A stretch of 64,000 nucleotides of DNA from CAZAPG01 sp964486935 (GTDB lineage Bacteria > Chloroflexota > Anaerolineae > 4572-78 > J111): the NCBI GenBank assembly GCA_964486935.1, contig CAZAPG010000001.1, forward strand, positions 1 to 64,000. Direction: 5' to 3'. The translations under genes and the position numbers were made by a program. This document shows positions 50,217 through 58,610 of this stretch, in pieces. The notes beneath the pieces were generated by a model that was given only the letters and a program-made list of their open reading frames with translations, was not told where the DNA came from and did not search any database. How positions within the stretch are numbered: position 1 is the first letter of the stretch; each line of letters begins with the position of its first letter.

Positions 50217-50372
50217 TTACCAGCGCAGCCACGTGTCGCGCTGATTTTTTATCACCTGGCGACGCCCGCGCGCGGCCAAAATGAGCAGCGTGGCAACAAT
50301 AGCCAGAAATGGTCCACAAATACAGACCACGGCAAATCTTTGTATATTTTGCAGGTTAATCCAATCCGTCAT
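50217..50372 (-). CDS. Small membrane protein, 51 residues
   Basis: This short frame starts at an ATG with CAGGGC just upstream and encodes 51 residues. It has one hydrophobic helix at about 13-34 (VVCICGPFLAIVATLLILAA), then a basic tail RGRRQVIKNQRDTW ending RW. It lies in the gap between pncA and purA in the same direction as both. The strong ribosome site, the clean helix and the positive-inside tail support a real gene. Its role is unknown. Confidence 0.6.
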   Translation of the reverse strand: MTDWINLQNIQRFAVVCICGPFLAIVATLLILAARGRRQVIKNQRDTWLRW

Positions 50373-50419
50373 TTGGCCCTGCCCAAGCCGGGCAAAAAAC
50401 GCAGATTTTGAAAGTAAAT

Positions 50420-50992
50420 CTACAGGACATGAACGCCCAGTTTTTTAATTTCTTCAACGGCTTTGTCCCCATCATTCGGGTTGACGTTTACCGGCCGGGT
50501 GCCGTCCAGCACCACTGTGGAATCAAAGCCCAGGTTGTGGGCGTCAATGGCGGTAGATTTGACGCAGTAATCTAGCGCCAGCCCAACCACCTGTACCTTT
50601 TCAACGCCTTGCGCTTTCAAATAGTCCTCCAGCGATTGGGCGTCCATATCCGGTTCAATGTGTCCCCCAAAGCCAGAGTAACTATCTTTTTGCGCGAGAA
50701 AGGCTTTGTAAAAGGTAGGGCCTTTCACCTTCAGGTTGGGGTGAAACTCGACGCCGGGGGTGTTTTGCACGCAATGGGGCGGCCAGATGCCATCGGGGTG
50801 GTTGATTTTAAAGGAGACGTGGTTGCCGGGGTGAAAATCTTTGGTGTAAACCACCAGGTCGCCGTTTTTCTCAAATTCATCCACCAGTTGGTTGATTGAG
50901 GGAATCACCTCATCGCCGTAGGGAACCGCCAGGGCGCCGCCGGGGCAAAAGTCGTTTTGCATATCTACAACAATCAATGCTTTTTTAGCCAT
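50420..50992 (-). CDS. pncA: Nicotinamidase
   Basis: The 190-residue protein converts nicotinamide to nicotinate for NAD salvage. Isochorismatase-fold motifs match E. coli PncA: VVDMQNDFCPGGALAVP with Asp10, DFHPGNHVSF (metal-binding Asp and His near 52-58), FYKAF with a catalytic Lys near 94, and GLALDYCVKSTA with the nucleophile Cys near 143. It overlaps hisI by 8 bases, so it belongs to the his transcript. PRPP is needed in both pathways, which may explain the linkage. Confidence 0.92.
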   Translation of the reverse strand: MAKKALIVVDMQNDFCPGGALAVPYGDEVIPSINQLVDEFEKNGDLVVYTKDFHPGNHVSFKINHPDGIWPPHCVQNTPGVEFHPNLKVKGPTFYKAFLAQKDSYSGFGGHIEPDMDAQSLEDYLKAQGVEKVQVVGLALDYCVKSTAIDAHNLGFDSTVVLDGTRPVNVNPNDGDKAVEEIKKLGVHVL

Positions 50993-51314
50993 TTTTTGCC
51001 TCCAATCTTCTAAAAAAGCAGCTCACCTCTCCGGTGTGGCAGGCCGGCCCGGCCGGCGTTACCGCAATTAGCAGGGAGTCGCCATCGCAATCAAAATAAA
51101 TATTTTGGACTTTTTGAGTGTTGCCGCTGGTAGCGCCTTTGTGCCATAACTCCTGCCGGCTGCGGCTCCAGAACCAGGTTTCGCCGCTTTTCAAGGTTTG
51201 CTGCAAGCTTTTGCGGTTCATCCAGGCCAGCATCAACACCTGACCGGTGGCCGCATCCTGCACAATGGCGGGGATAAGTCCATCTGGGTTAAATTTTAAA
51301 TCTTCAAGGCTCAA
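50985..51314 (-). CDS. hisI: Phosphoribosyl-AMP cyclohydrolase
   Basis: The 109-residue protein opens the purine ring of phosphoribosyl-AMP. It contains MLAWMNRKSLQQT, TWFWSRSRQELWHKG near 46-60, the metal-binding DCDGDSLL near 75-82, and zinc ligands in PACHTGEVSCFF near 90-101. It is a single-function HisI, with HisE encoded separately. Its ATG overlaps the hisF stop by 4 bases. Confidence 0.96.
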   Translation of the reverse strand: MSLEDLKFNPDGLIPAIVQDAATGQVLMLAWMNRKSLQQTLKSGETWFWSRSRQELWHKGATSGNTQKVQNIYFDCDGDSLLIAVTPAGPACHTGEVSCFFRRLEAKNG

Positions 51315-52099
51315 TTTTCAATTCCGTTGGTTGATTTTGGCCGGCGCACCACAATATGCTGTTGGGCCAAATAGTCTTTGACTTGCTGAATCGACAGATC
51401 TTTGAAGTGGAACAGGCTGGCGGCCAAAACGGCGCTGGCCCCGCCGGCTACAATGGCTTTGGCAAAATGTTCCAGCGCGCCGGCCCCGCCAGAGGCGATA
51501 ACCGGGATGGTAACAACGCGGCTGATTGCGCGGGTCAGCTCAATATCAAAACCGGCTTTGGTGCCGTCGGCGTCCATGCTGGTCAGCAAAATTTCGCCGG
51601 CCCCGCGCTCCTGACATTCTTTGGCCCAGGCCACGGCGTCTTTGCCGGTGCGCTGACGCCCGCCGTGAGTGGTAATTTCCCAGCCGCTGCCATCCAGCCG
51701 CCGCCGGGCGTCGATGGCGACGACAATGGCCTGGCTGCCAAAGGCTTTGGCCCCTTCGGTAATCAGGCCGGGGTTGCGCACCGCCGCCGTGTTGATGCTG
51801 ACTTTATCGGCCCCGGTGGAAATAATGGCGTGAATATCTGCCAAACTGCCAATGCCGCCGCCCACGGTAAAGGGGATGAAGACGCTTTCGGCCACGCGCC
51901 GGGCAATATCCAGCATCAGGCCGCGTCCCTCGTGCGAGGCGGTGATATCCAAAAAGACCAGCTCGTCGGCCCCTTCGCGGTCGTAAATTTTGGCCTGCTC
52001 CACCGGGTCGCCGGCATCGCGCAGATTTACAAAGTTGATGCCTTTCACCACCCGGCCGTCTTTCACATCCAGGCAGGGGATGATTCGTTTAGCTAACAT
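51311..52099 (-). CDS. hisF: Imidazole glycerol phosphate synthase, cyclase subunit
   Basis: The 262-residue (beta/alpha)8 barrel has catalytic Asp11 (IPCLDVKDGRVVKG) and Asp near 130 (VVAIDARR), with phosphate sites TVGGGIGSLAD and VIASGGAGALEHF. With HisH it makes imidazole glycerol phosphate and AICAR. The start overlaps the preceding stop by one base. Length and motifs are standard. Confidence 0.97.
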   Translation of the reverse strand: MLAKRIIPCLDVKDGRVVKGINFVNLRDAGDPVEQAKIYDREGADELVFLDITASHEGRGLMLDIARRVAESVFIPFTVGGGIGSLADIHAIISTGADKVSINTAAVRNPGLITEGAKAFGSQAIVVAIDARRRLDGSGWEITTHGGRQRTGKDAVAWAKECQERGAGEILLTSMDADGTKAGFDIELTRAISRVVTIPVIASGGAGALEHFAKAIVAGGASAVLAASLFHFKDLSIQQVKDYLAQQHIVVRRPKSTNGIEN

Positions 52100-52770
52100 T
52101 AATTCCTCTTAGCCTTTGCTACAAACTCCCGTACCCGCGCCATATCTTTGGCTACCGGGTCGCCGGGCAGGTTGGTGGCGGTGTTGCTATCGACGCCGTA
52201 GGGTTGGGTGGCGGCAATAGCGGCGGCTACATTTTCGGGGGTCAGGCCGCCGGCCAAAATTACTTTTGACCTGCCGCCCACGCGCTCGATAATCTGGCGG
52301 CTGATGTTCCAATCGTGAGTAATGCCGGTGGCGCCCACGCCCGGAAAACCGGCAACCTTGGTGTCCAGCAGCAAAAATTCGGCCACAGCGGCAAAGCGTA
52401 AAGCCGTGTCGATGCTTTCCGCGCCATCTATGTGGATGGCCTTCATTAAGGCCACCGACCGGGGCAGTTGAGCGCGGAGTTGCTGCATCACCTCGACGCC
52501 CACGGCTGCGGTATCGCTGGAGATGTGGATGATGTCGGGCTGGACGGCCCGGGCCATACGCAGAATTTCGGCGACATCCGTGCTCATAGTCAGCGCGGAG
52601 GCGATAGCCTTGCCTCGCAAAGCGTCGGCCATGGCCCTGGCCTGGACAAAGGTCAGTTCGGCGTGAACCTGGCCATAGTCGCCGGCCACAAAGCCAATGT
52701 GGTCAACGCCCAAATCTACCATTGTCAGCGCATCGGCCACCGAGGTGGCGGCGTAAATTTGCACAATCAT
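52099..52770 (-). CDS. TrpF-like TIM-barrel protein lacking the catalytic cysteine
   Basis: The 223-residue protein aligns with phosphoribosylanthranilate isomerase: a start like MIVQIYAATSVADAL matching the usual KICGIT, DHIGFV, DIIHISSD, LLLDTKV near 118, and VILAGGLTPENVAAAI near 168. In TrpF the general base is the Cys of KICG; here that position is Tyr6 (VQIYAA). The general-acid Asp in LLLDT is kept. It is encoded between hisA and hisF, not with tryptophan genes. HisA and TrpF reactions are chemically alike, so it could act on a histidine intermediate or be a regulator. True TrpF activity seems doubtful. Confidence 0.75.
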   Translation of the reverse strand: MIVQIYAATSVADALTMVDLGVDHIGFVAGDYGQVHAELTFVQARAMADALRGKAIASALTMSTDVAEILRMARAVQPDIIHISSDTAAVGVEVMQQLRAQLPRSVALMKAIHIDGAESIDTALRFAAVAEFLLLDTKVAGFPGVGATGITHDWNISRQIIERVGGRSKVILAGGLTPENVAAAIAATQPYGVDSNTATNLPGDPVAKDMARVREFVAKAKRN

Positions 52771-52774
52771 CGTA

Positions 52775-53533
52775 TTATTGGTGGGCCAGGCGCATGGCCT
52801 CGCTTAAATCAACCGCGCCGGTGTAAAGGGCCTTGCCAATAATCAACCCTTCCAGCCCTTTATCTTCGTGGGCTTTGACCTGTTTCACATCATCAAGGCC
52901 GGCTACGCCGCCGGACACAATCACTTTAAAGCGGTTGGATGTCTCCGGCTTGTTGCCGGCTTCGGCCAGCGCCACGGCCATTTCAAGGTTGACGCCACTG
53001 AGCATACCGTCTCTGGAAATGTCGGTGTAAATTACGTGCCGGAGTCCGGCGGTGTGGATAAGCTGCACCAAATCCAGGGCGCTGGTGTTGGCCATTTTGC
53101 GCCAGCCGTGGGTGGCTACTTTGCCCTGTTTGACATCCAGGCCCAGCACAATCTGTTCCGGCCCAAACTGGCCCAGCACATCGAGCATCTGGCGGGGGCG
53201 GTCGGCGGCCATGGAACCAATTACTACCCGGCTGACACCCATTTCCAGGGCGCGTTTGATATCTTCGGGGCTGCGCAGCCCGCCGCCAAACTGCACCGGC
53301 GTCGTGACCCGGTCTAAAATGGCTTGCAGGGCGTCAATATTTTTGGCCGATTTGGCCGGGTCGCCAAAAGCGCCATCCAGATTAACCACGTGCAGCCAGT
53401 CAACGCCAATGGTTTCCCAGGTTTCGGCAATGGCAGCCGGGTCTTCGCCGTAAATGGTTTCGGCATTGGGGTCGCCTTGAGTCAGACGGACACATTTGCC
53501 ATCTTTTAAATCAATTGCTGCGAAGATTTGCAT
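52775..53533 (-). CDS. hisA: ProFAR isomerase
   Basis: The ATG at 53533 has AGGAG 6 bases upstream and gives a normal 252-residue enzyme; an upstream in-frame start at 53632 would overlap hisH. Catalytic Asp8 (AAIDLKDGK) and the Asp in IYTDISRDG near 132 are present, with phosphate sites FGGGLRS and VSGGVAGLDD. It converts ProFAR to PRFAR in the fourth step. It follows hisH by 2 bases. Confidence 0.96.
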   Translation of the reverse strand: MQIFAAIDLKDGKCVRLTQGDPNAETIYGEDPAAIAETWETIGVDWLHVVNLDGAFGDPAKSAKNIDALQAILDRVTTPVQFGGGLRSPEDIKRALEMGVSRVVIGSMAADRPRQMLDVLGQFGPEQIVLGLDVKQGKVATHGWRKMANTSALDLVQLIHTAGLRHVIYTDISRDGMLSGVNLEMAVALAEAGNKPETSNRFKVIVSGGVAGLDDVKQVKAHEDKGLEGLIIGKALYTGAVDLSEAMRLAHQ

Positions 53534-53535
53534 GG

Positions 53536-54162
53536 TTACTCCTGTGACCAGCCTGCGGCAATCTCTACAAAATTTCTCAGAATTTGCAGGCCGACCTGCT
53601 GGCTTTTTTCCGGGTGAAATTGAATGGCGCAAACATTATCCCGGCCCACCACCGAGGCGTAACGCCGGCCATACTCGGTGCAGGCAATGATATCGGCGGG
53701 GCTGGCGGGTTGCGCGTAATAGGAATGGGCAAAGTAGGCAAAATCGCCCGGCTCAATGTGGCGCAGCAAGGGATGCTCGCGCTCCGGTTCAATCTGGTTC
53801 CAGCCCATGTGAGGCACCGTTAAATTGTGGGGAAAGCGCACAATCTGGCCGGGCAGAATACCCAACCCCTGATGGCGGCCCATCTCTTCGCTTTCGTCAA
53901 ACAGCAGTTGCAGGCCCACGCAAATACCCAGGAGCGGTTTGCCGGCTTTAACCGCCTCCAGCACCGGCCGGTGCAGGCCGCGCTGCCGCAGGTTGCTGAT
54001 GGCATCGCCAAAGGCTCCCACGCCGGGCAGCACTACCACCTGAGCCGCCTGAACCGCAGCCACCGAGTCGGTAATTTCGGCATCTGCGCCGATGGCCTGA
54101 AAGGCTTTTTGCACGTTTCTGAAATTGCCTACACCATAATCAATGATGGTGATTTTCGTCAT
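53536..54162 (-). CDS. hisH: Imidazole glycerol phosphate synthase, glutaminase subunit
   Basis: The 208-residue class I amidotransferase feeds ammonia to HisF. It has the triad: nucleophile Cys in GICVGLQLLF near 81, His and Glu in IQFHPEKSQ near 185-187. The oxyanion strand PGVGAFGDA near 46 is typical. It overlaps hisB by 4 bases. Confidence 0.96.
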   Translation of the reverse strand: MTKITIIDYGVGNFRNVQKAFQAIGADAEITDSVAAVQAAQVVVLPGVGAFGDAISNLRQRGLHRPVLEAVKAGKPLLGICVGLQLLFDESEEMGRHQGLGILPGQIVRFPHNLTVPHMGWNQIEPEREHPLLRHIEPGDFAYFAHSYYAQPASPADIIACTEYGRRYASVVGRDNVCAIQFHPEKSQQVGLQILRNFVEIAAGWSQE

Positions 54163-54764
54163 ACGGTCAGCGTTCCTTTGGTGCTGGGAATTTGGCCGGC
54201 CAGGCGCGGGTCTGGCTGCGCGGCCATATCCAGGGCGCGGGCCAGAGCTTTAAACAGGGCTTCGGCGCGGTGGTGGTCATCTGCGCCGGCCAGCAGCCGG
54301 GCGTGCAGGTTTAGCCTGCCGGCGTGGGCCAAACTTTCAAAAAAATGGGGAATCAGCGAGGTTGCCACCTGGCCAATACGGTCGGCGTCAAAATGGCCAT
54401 CGAAGACAAAGTAGCCGCGCCCGCCCAGGTCAACCGCTACCAGCGCCAGGGCTTCGTCCATAGGCACAATGGCGTGGCCCATGCGGGTAATGCCTGTGTG
54501 GTCGCCCAGGGCTTCGGCCAGCGCCCGGCCCAGCACAATGCCAACATCTTCAATGGTGTGGTGCTCGTCAACGTGCAGGTCGCCTTTGGCGGTCACATTT
54601 AAATCAAAGCGGGCGTGGCGGGCCAGGGCGTGCAGCATATGGTCAAAAAAGCCCAGGCCGGTGTTGATGGCGGCCTGACCGCTGCCATCCAGATTGAGGC
54701 TGATTTTAATATCGGTTTCGCCGGTTTTGCGGGTAACAGTGGCGGTTCGGGCAAGATTAGCCAA
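54159..54764 (-). CDS. hisB: Imidazoleglycerol-phosphate dehydratase
   Basis: The 201-residue protein has the repeated metal-binding motifs of IGPD: GFFDHMLHALARH (about 38-50), DEHHTIEDVG (66-75), and the later FFESLAHAGRLNLH and GADDHHRAEALFKAL (166-180). It is the single-function form without the phosphatase domain. It overlaps the HAD-type gene by 8 bases. Confidence 0.96.
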   Translation of the reverse strand: MANLARTATVTRKTGETDIKISLNLDGSGQAAINTGLGFFDHMLHALARHARFDLNVTAKGDLHVDEHHTIEDVGIVLGRALAEALGDHTGITRMGHAIVPMDEALALVAVDLGGRGYFVFDGHFDADRIGQVATSLIPHFFESLAHAGRLNLHARLLAGADDHHRAEALFKALARALDMAAQPDPRLAGQIPSTKGTLTV

Positions 54765-55788
54765 GAATCAACTCCTTTAGATGATTGGGATGGCCCAAAA
54801 TCATATGCGCCTTGTTTTGTTCAAACTCGGCGCGAACAAACTCTTTATCGTGCGCGCCAACCAGACAGCCAATGGCGGTAACAGAGGCGGTATCGTTGGC
54901 CGCTTTGGCGGCCTGGATGTCGCCCAAATTTGCGCCAACGTAGGCCGAATTGTTAGGGGCGGGTTGCAATTGGTTAATTGCTGCCAGCAGCGGCCAGGGG
55001 TTGGGGATGGGTTTGGCTCCGGCCCTGGCAATGTCGTCGAGCGTGATGATTGATTGGAAATATTGATGAATGTTTCTGGCTTTGAGCGAGCGTTCCACCT
55101 CGCTGTGGGGGCGGTCGGAAACCACAGCCAGCGCCACTTTTTGGCCCAGTTGCGCCAGAATATCTCTGTCAATAATTAGCGACTCGTGCTCGGCGTAGCC
55201 GGTACTTTGGATGAGGATGGCCTGCTGGCTGTAGACGCGCTCAAACAGGTCGGCCCCCAGGTAAAGCTCTTGAAAAATGCGGCTTACAATGTTGGTTTTG
55301 GTAATATCGCCGCTGGCAACCAGCATGTGGCGGTTTTCCCGGGGCAGGGCTTTGTTAGCGCCCTCTATCCCGCCGCCCGCCGCGGCAATATCGGCGGCAA
55401 GTTTGCCAATATCCTTTTGCTGGCGCAGCGAGTCAACACTCAATCGCAAATTTCCGCCGGCCAGTTGCAGGTAGGCCAAAATTGCCGGCACGTGAAAACT
55501 TGAGGGAAAGGTGGGCGGTGGGATAGAAGGCAACATCTCAACAAAATACATAACCAGGGCTGTCGCCAAATCCCAATAGCTGGTAAAGTGACCCACCTTT
55601 TGCAGCAATACCACCTCGGCCGGAGTGATGAGCGGCTCTTTAGAAGGCGACAGGCCAATGGCCCGCTCCATGTAAAGCTGCACCGTTTGTTTAACCACTT
55701 CCCGGTAGGAAAAACTAACATCAATCAGTACGTCGTTGGCGGCAAATATGAGCGCATCTATCTCCAGGTGGGGTTTATATCGACTCAT
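54757..55788 (-). CDS. HAD-like protein in his operon with degenerate catalytic motifs
   Basis: The 343-residue protein resembles the HAD subfamily IA protein of his operons (TIGR01548 type), whose first motif usually reads like DxDGVLIDVS. Here it reads IFAANDVLIDVS (about 14-25): the nucleophile Asp is Ala, and the acid/base Asp is Asn. Motif II (VVSDRPHS, near 230) and the motif III Lys (GAKPIPNP, near 268) remain, but motif IV YVGANLGDIQAA near 288 lacks one acidic residue. A cap-like region at 40-200 is long. Phosphatase activity is unlikely. It sits where a histidinol-phosphate phosphatase would be expected; no other candidate is seen here. It overlaps hisC by 4 bases. Confidence 0.7.
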   Translation of the reverse strand: MSRYKPHLEIDALIFAANDVLIDVSFSYREVVKQTVQLYMERAIGLSPSKEPLITPAEVVLLQKVGHFTSYWDLATALVMYFVEMLPSIPPPTFPSSFHVPAILAYLQLAGGNLRLSVDSLRQQKDIGKLAADIAAAGGGIEGANKALPRENRHMLVASGDITKTNIVSRIFQELYLGADLFERVYSQQAILIQSTGYAEHESLIIDRDILAQLGQKVALAVVSDRPHSEVERSLKARNIHQYFQSIITLDDIARAGAKPIPNPWPLLAAINQLQPAPNNSAYVGANLGDIQAAKAANDTASVTAIGCLVGAHDKEFVRAEFEQNKAHMILGHPNHLKELILG

Positions 55789-56879
55789 AATGCCTTCAAC
55801 GCTTCCTCCAGGCGGGCCATTTGGGCCGGCGTGCCAATGCTAATGCGAATATGGTCGGCAAGCCGGGGCGAGTTGTAGTGCCGGACCAAAATGCCCTGCC
55901 GGGCTAATTCATTTTTGACTTCCAACGCTGGCCGGCCCTCAACCTTGCACAGAATAAAATTGGCCTGGCTGGGATAGGGTGTCAGCCAATCTAGCTGAGA
56001 TAGCGTGTGGTAAAAGGCGTCTCGCTGGTTGATAAGCCGGGCGACATTAGCCAGCAAATGCTGGCGGTCGGCCAGCGAGACCTGCGCGGCAATTTGGCCG
56101 GCCACGCTGACATTGTAAGGCTGTTTGATTTTCCAAAGGTGGGCCACAATATCGGGCGGAAATGCGCCATACCCCATCCGCAACCCGGCCAGCCCGGCCC
56201 ACTTGCTAAAGGTGCGCAGCACAACCAGGTTGGGGTGCTGCTTAACCCAGGTAATCCGGCTGCCGCCGCTAAATTCAATATAAGCCTCATCCAGCACAAT
56301 AATGGCTGGCAGCGCCAGCAATCGCTTTAATTCCGCATCGGCTAACAGCGAGCCATCCGGGTTGTTGGGCGACGTGACAAAGATAAGTTTAGCGGGCCGG
56401 CGGCCAGAGTCAAAATATGTTTCAAGGGCGGCCAGGTCAAGGGCAAAATCATCTTTGCGCCAAATGTTGACCACCTGAGCGGCGTTGATATCGGCATCGA
56501 AGGCGTACATGCCAAAGGTGGGCGGGCAATTGATGATAACATCGCCCGGCTCGATGAACAGACGCATCAGCAGGTCAATCAGCTCATCCGCGCCGTGGCC
56601 CACCAGCAGGTTGTCGGCCTCCAGGCCGGTGTATTCGGCCAGGGCGGCCCGCAGGTCGCGGCTTTCGGGGTCGGGGTAGATGTGCAGGTAAGGGGCCTGG
56701 GCCAATGCCCGCGCCACTCGCGGCGAAGGGCCATAGGGGTTTTCGTTGGCATCCAGCTTTACAATATCGTCTGGATGCCGGCCAAGTTGTTCAGAAAGAA
56801 CCTCAAAGGGCAAAATGGGGGTGTAGGGGGTCAGGCTGGCGATATTGGGCCGGATGAGCGTGTTTAAATTGAAATTCAT
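55785..56879 (-). CDS. hisC: Histidinol-phosphate aminotransferase
   Basis: I start at ATG 56879 (MNFNLNTL), giving a normal 364 residues; the frame runs on upstream to 57134, but that part has no HisC similarity and covers the GNAT remnant. The PLP-binding region has LDANENPYGPSP near 40, VTSPNNPDG near 165, DEAYIEFS near 196, and the Schiff-base Lys in RTFSKWAGLAGLRMGY near 221-225. It makes histidinol phosphate from imidazole-acetol phosphate and glutamate. It overlaps the HAD gene by 4 bases. Confidence 0.94.
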   Translation of the reverse strand: MNFNLNTLIRPNIASLTPYTPILPFEVLSEQLGRHPDDIVKLDANENPYGPSPRVARALAQAPYLHIYPDPESRDLRAALAEYTGLEADNLLVGHGADELIDLLMRLFIEPGDVIINCPPTFGMYAFDADINAAQVVNIWRKDDFALDLAALETYFDSGRRPAKLIFVTSPNNPDGSLLADAELKRLLALPAIIVLDEAYIEFSGGSRITWVKQHPNLVVLRTFSKWAGLAGLRMGYGAFPPDIVAHLWKIKQPYNVSVAGQIAAQVSLADRQHLLANVARLINQRDAFYHTLSQLDWLTPYPSQANFILCKVEGRPALEVKNELARQGILVRHYNSPRLADHIRISIGTPAQMARLEEALKAL

Positions 56880-56970
56880 TGAGCTAACCAGTAACCTGGT
56901 GCGTAACAAGTTTCTACGCACTACGGTATCTACAGAATCTTGCATTGTTTGCAGGCTGGTTTTGTTGGCC

Positions 56971-57282
56971 TCATGGCGAAAACCTCTGGTCTCTAAAGCG
57001 GCCCTGGTCAGAGGTGCGCATGTAGGTTTCTTCAACCCAGGTAAAATAACCGCCGTAATCCAGGCTAAAGCCGCGACACATAATGATATAGCCCGACAGG
57101 TCGCCATTGTGGTCGTAAGCCAGGTAGGCTTCACCGGCCTGGGGGTCGTTGAGGAGTATTCTAATAGCCGCTTCGGTTTTAACCCACTCCTCAGCCGAGG
57201 CGTCGGCTACCTGCTCGTGCGACTCCCGCATCAGGGCAATTAAATCATTCTGGTCATTAGCATTGGCCTTTTTTATTTTCAT
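56971..57282 (-). pseudogene. Truncated GNAT acetyltransferase remnant
   Basis: The 103-residue frame begins like a GNAT protein (IKKANANDQNDLIALMRESH, then AYLAYDHNGDLSGYIIM and WVEETYMRTSDQGR) but stops where the acetyl-CoA-binding R/QxxGxG motif should be. Full GNAT proteins have about 150 residues. The next frame (upstream part of the hisC frame) continues with LETRGFRHEAN, which may be the lost C-terminus, so a deletion with frameshift is likely. Its ATG overlaps the hisD stop by 4 bases. Confidence 0.5.
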
Positions 57283-58610
57283 AACCGTCTCCTTACTGCT
57301 GCGGCGTGGGCATCCAGCCCTTCGGCCTGGGCCAGCGTTTGGGCCGCCGGCCCAATGGCGCGCGCCTCGGATGCGTCAAGTCCAAAAACGCTAATAATTT
57401 TGGTAAAATCGCGGACGCTGAGCGGGCTGGCAAAACGCGCCGTGCCCATAGTGGGCATAACGTGGGTGGGGCCGGCAGTGTAATCGCCCAAAACCTCGTA
57501 AGCGTGCTCGCCCAAAAATATACCGCCGGCATGTTTTACTTTGCCCACCAGCGCCCACGGCTCTTTGACATGCAGGCACAGATGCTCTGGGGCATACAGG
57601 TTGTTTAGCTCAACGGCCTCATCCAGATTGGCGCAGATAACCGCGCCGCCTTGATTTTGCAAACTTTCTACAATTATATCGGCGCGGCTTAAAGTTTCAA
57701 GCTGACGCCCAATCTCAACCTGCACGGCCTGGGCCAGGGCGCGGCTGGGCGTTACCAGTATGGCCGAGGCCAGCGGGTCGTGCTCGGCCTGGGCCAGCAA
57801 ATCGGCGGCTACCAGGGCCGGGTCGGCCTGCTCGTCGGCAATGACCAGGGTTTCGGTGGGGCCGGGCAGGCCGTCGATATCTACCAGCCCGTAAACCTGC
57901 CGCTTGGCCAGCGTCACAAAAATGTTGCCCGGCCCAACAATTTTATCAACTTTGGTAATGGTTTGAGTGCCATAGGCCATTGCAGCCACGGCCTGCGCCC
58001 CGCCCAGGCAATACACCGCATCAACCCCGGCCACTTTGGCGGCGGCCAGCAACACCGGCGCAATCTGGTTATTGCGCCCGCCGGGGGTAGTCACAATGAC
58101 CTGCTCAACCCCGGCCACGCGAGCGGTAACGGCGCACATTAACAGGGTGCTGGGGTAGGGGGCAGTTCCGCCGGGGGCGTACACGCCCACCCGCTCCAGC
58201 GGGCGGACCATCTGCCCCAACGCGCCGCCGCCGGGCCGCCAATCGAGCCAGCTTTGAGCCGGTTGTTTTTGATGAAAGTTGCGGACGCGTTCGGCGGCAA
58301 AATGGAGGGAGTCGCGCAAATTTGCGGCAATATGGTGGTAGGCCGCCTCAATATCGGCCTGCGGCACAAGCAGAGGGTCTGGCCGGACGCCGTCGATTTT
58401 TTCGGTCCAATCAATGGCCGCCGCATCGCCGCGCTGCTGCACGTCGGTTAAAATGTGCCGGACGGCTTCTTCCGGGGGCAGCGCCCGGCCAAACACGCGC
58501 TCCAGCCCTTTGACCAGGCTGGGGGTGAGGTTTATCTGGCCAACCGGCTGGCGGCGGATAATGGATTGCCTGGCCTGGTCGGTTTCATATAGTTGAAAAA
58601 GTTCTGTCAC
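57279..58610 (-). CDS. hisD: Histidinol dehydrogenase
   Basis: The 443-residue protein oxidises histidinol to histidine in two NAD-linked steps. It contains VYAPGGTAPYPSTLLM near 143, CLGGAQAVAAMAYGT near 200, DKIVGPGNIFVTLAKR near 222, and the C-terminal PTHVMPTMGTARF near 374 with catalytic and zinc-binding His residues. Length is typical. It overlaps the hisG stop by 4 bases. Confidence 0.96.
   Translation of the reverse strand: MTELFQLYETDQARQSIIRRQPVGQINLTPSLVKGLERVFGRALPPEEAVRHILTDVQQRGDAAAIDWTEKIDGVRPDPLLVPQADIEAAYHHIAANLRDSLHFAAERVRNFHQKQPAQSWLDWRPGGGALGQMVRPLERVGVYAPGGTAPYPSTLLMCAVTARVAGVEQVIVTTPGGRNNQIAPVLLAAAKVAGVDAVYCLGGAQAVAAMAYGTQTITKVDKIVGPGNIFVTLAKRQVYGLVDIDGLPGPTETLVIADEQADPALVAADLLAQAEHDPLASAILVTPSRALAQAVQVEIGRQLETLSRADIIVESLQNQGGAVICANLDEAVELNNLYAPEHLCLHVKEPWALVGKVKHAGGIFLGEHAYEVLGDYTAGPTHVMPTMGTARFASPLSVRDFTKIISVFGLDASEARAIGPAAQTLAQAEGLDAHAAAVRRRL

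Noticed and set aside
56880..57134. 85-residue N-terminal extension of HisC
   Set aside because: It has no aminotransferase similarity and overlaps the GNAT remnant in another frame; ATG 56879 gives a normal HisC.
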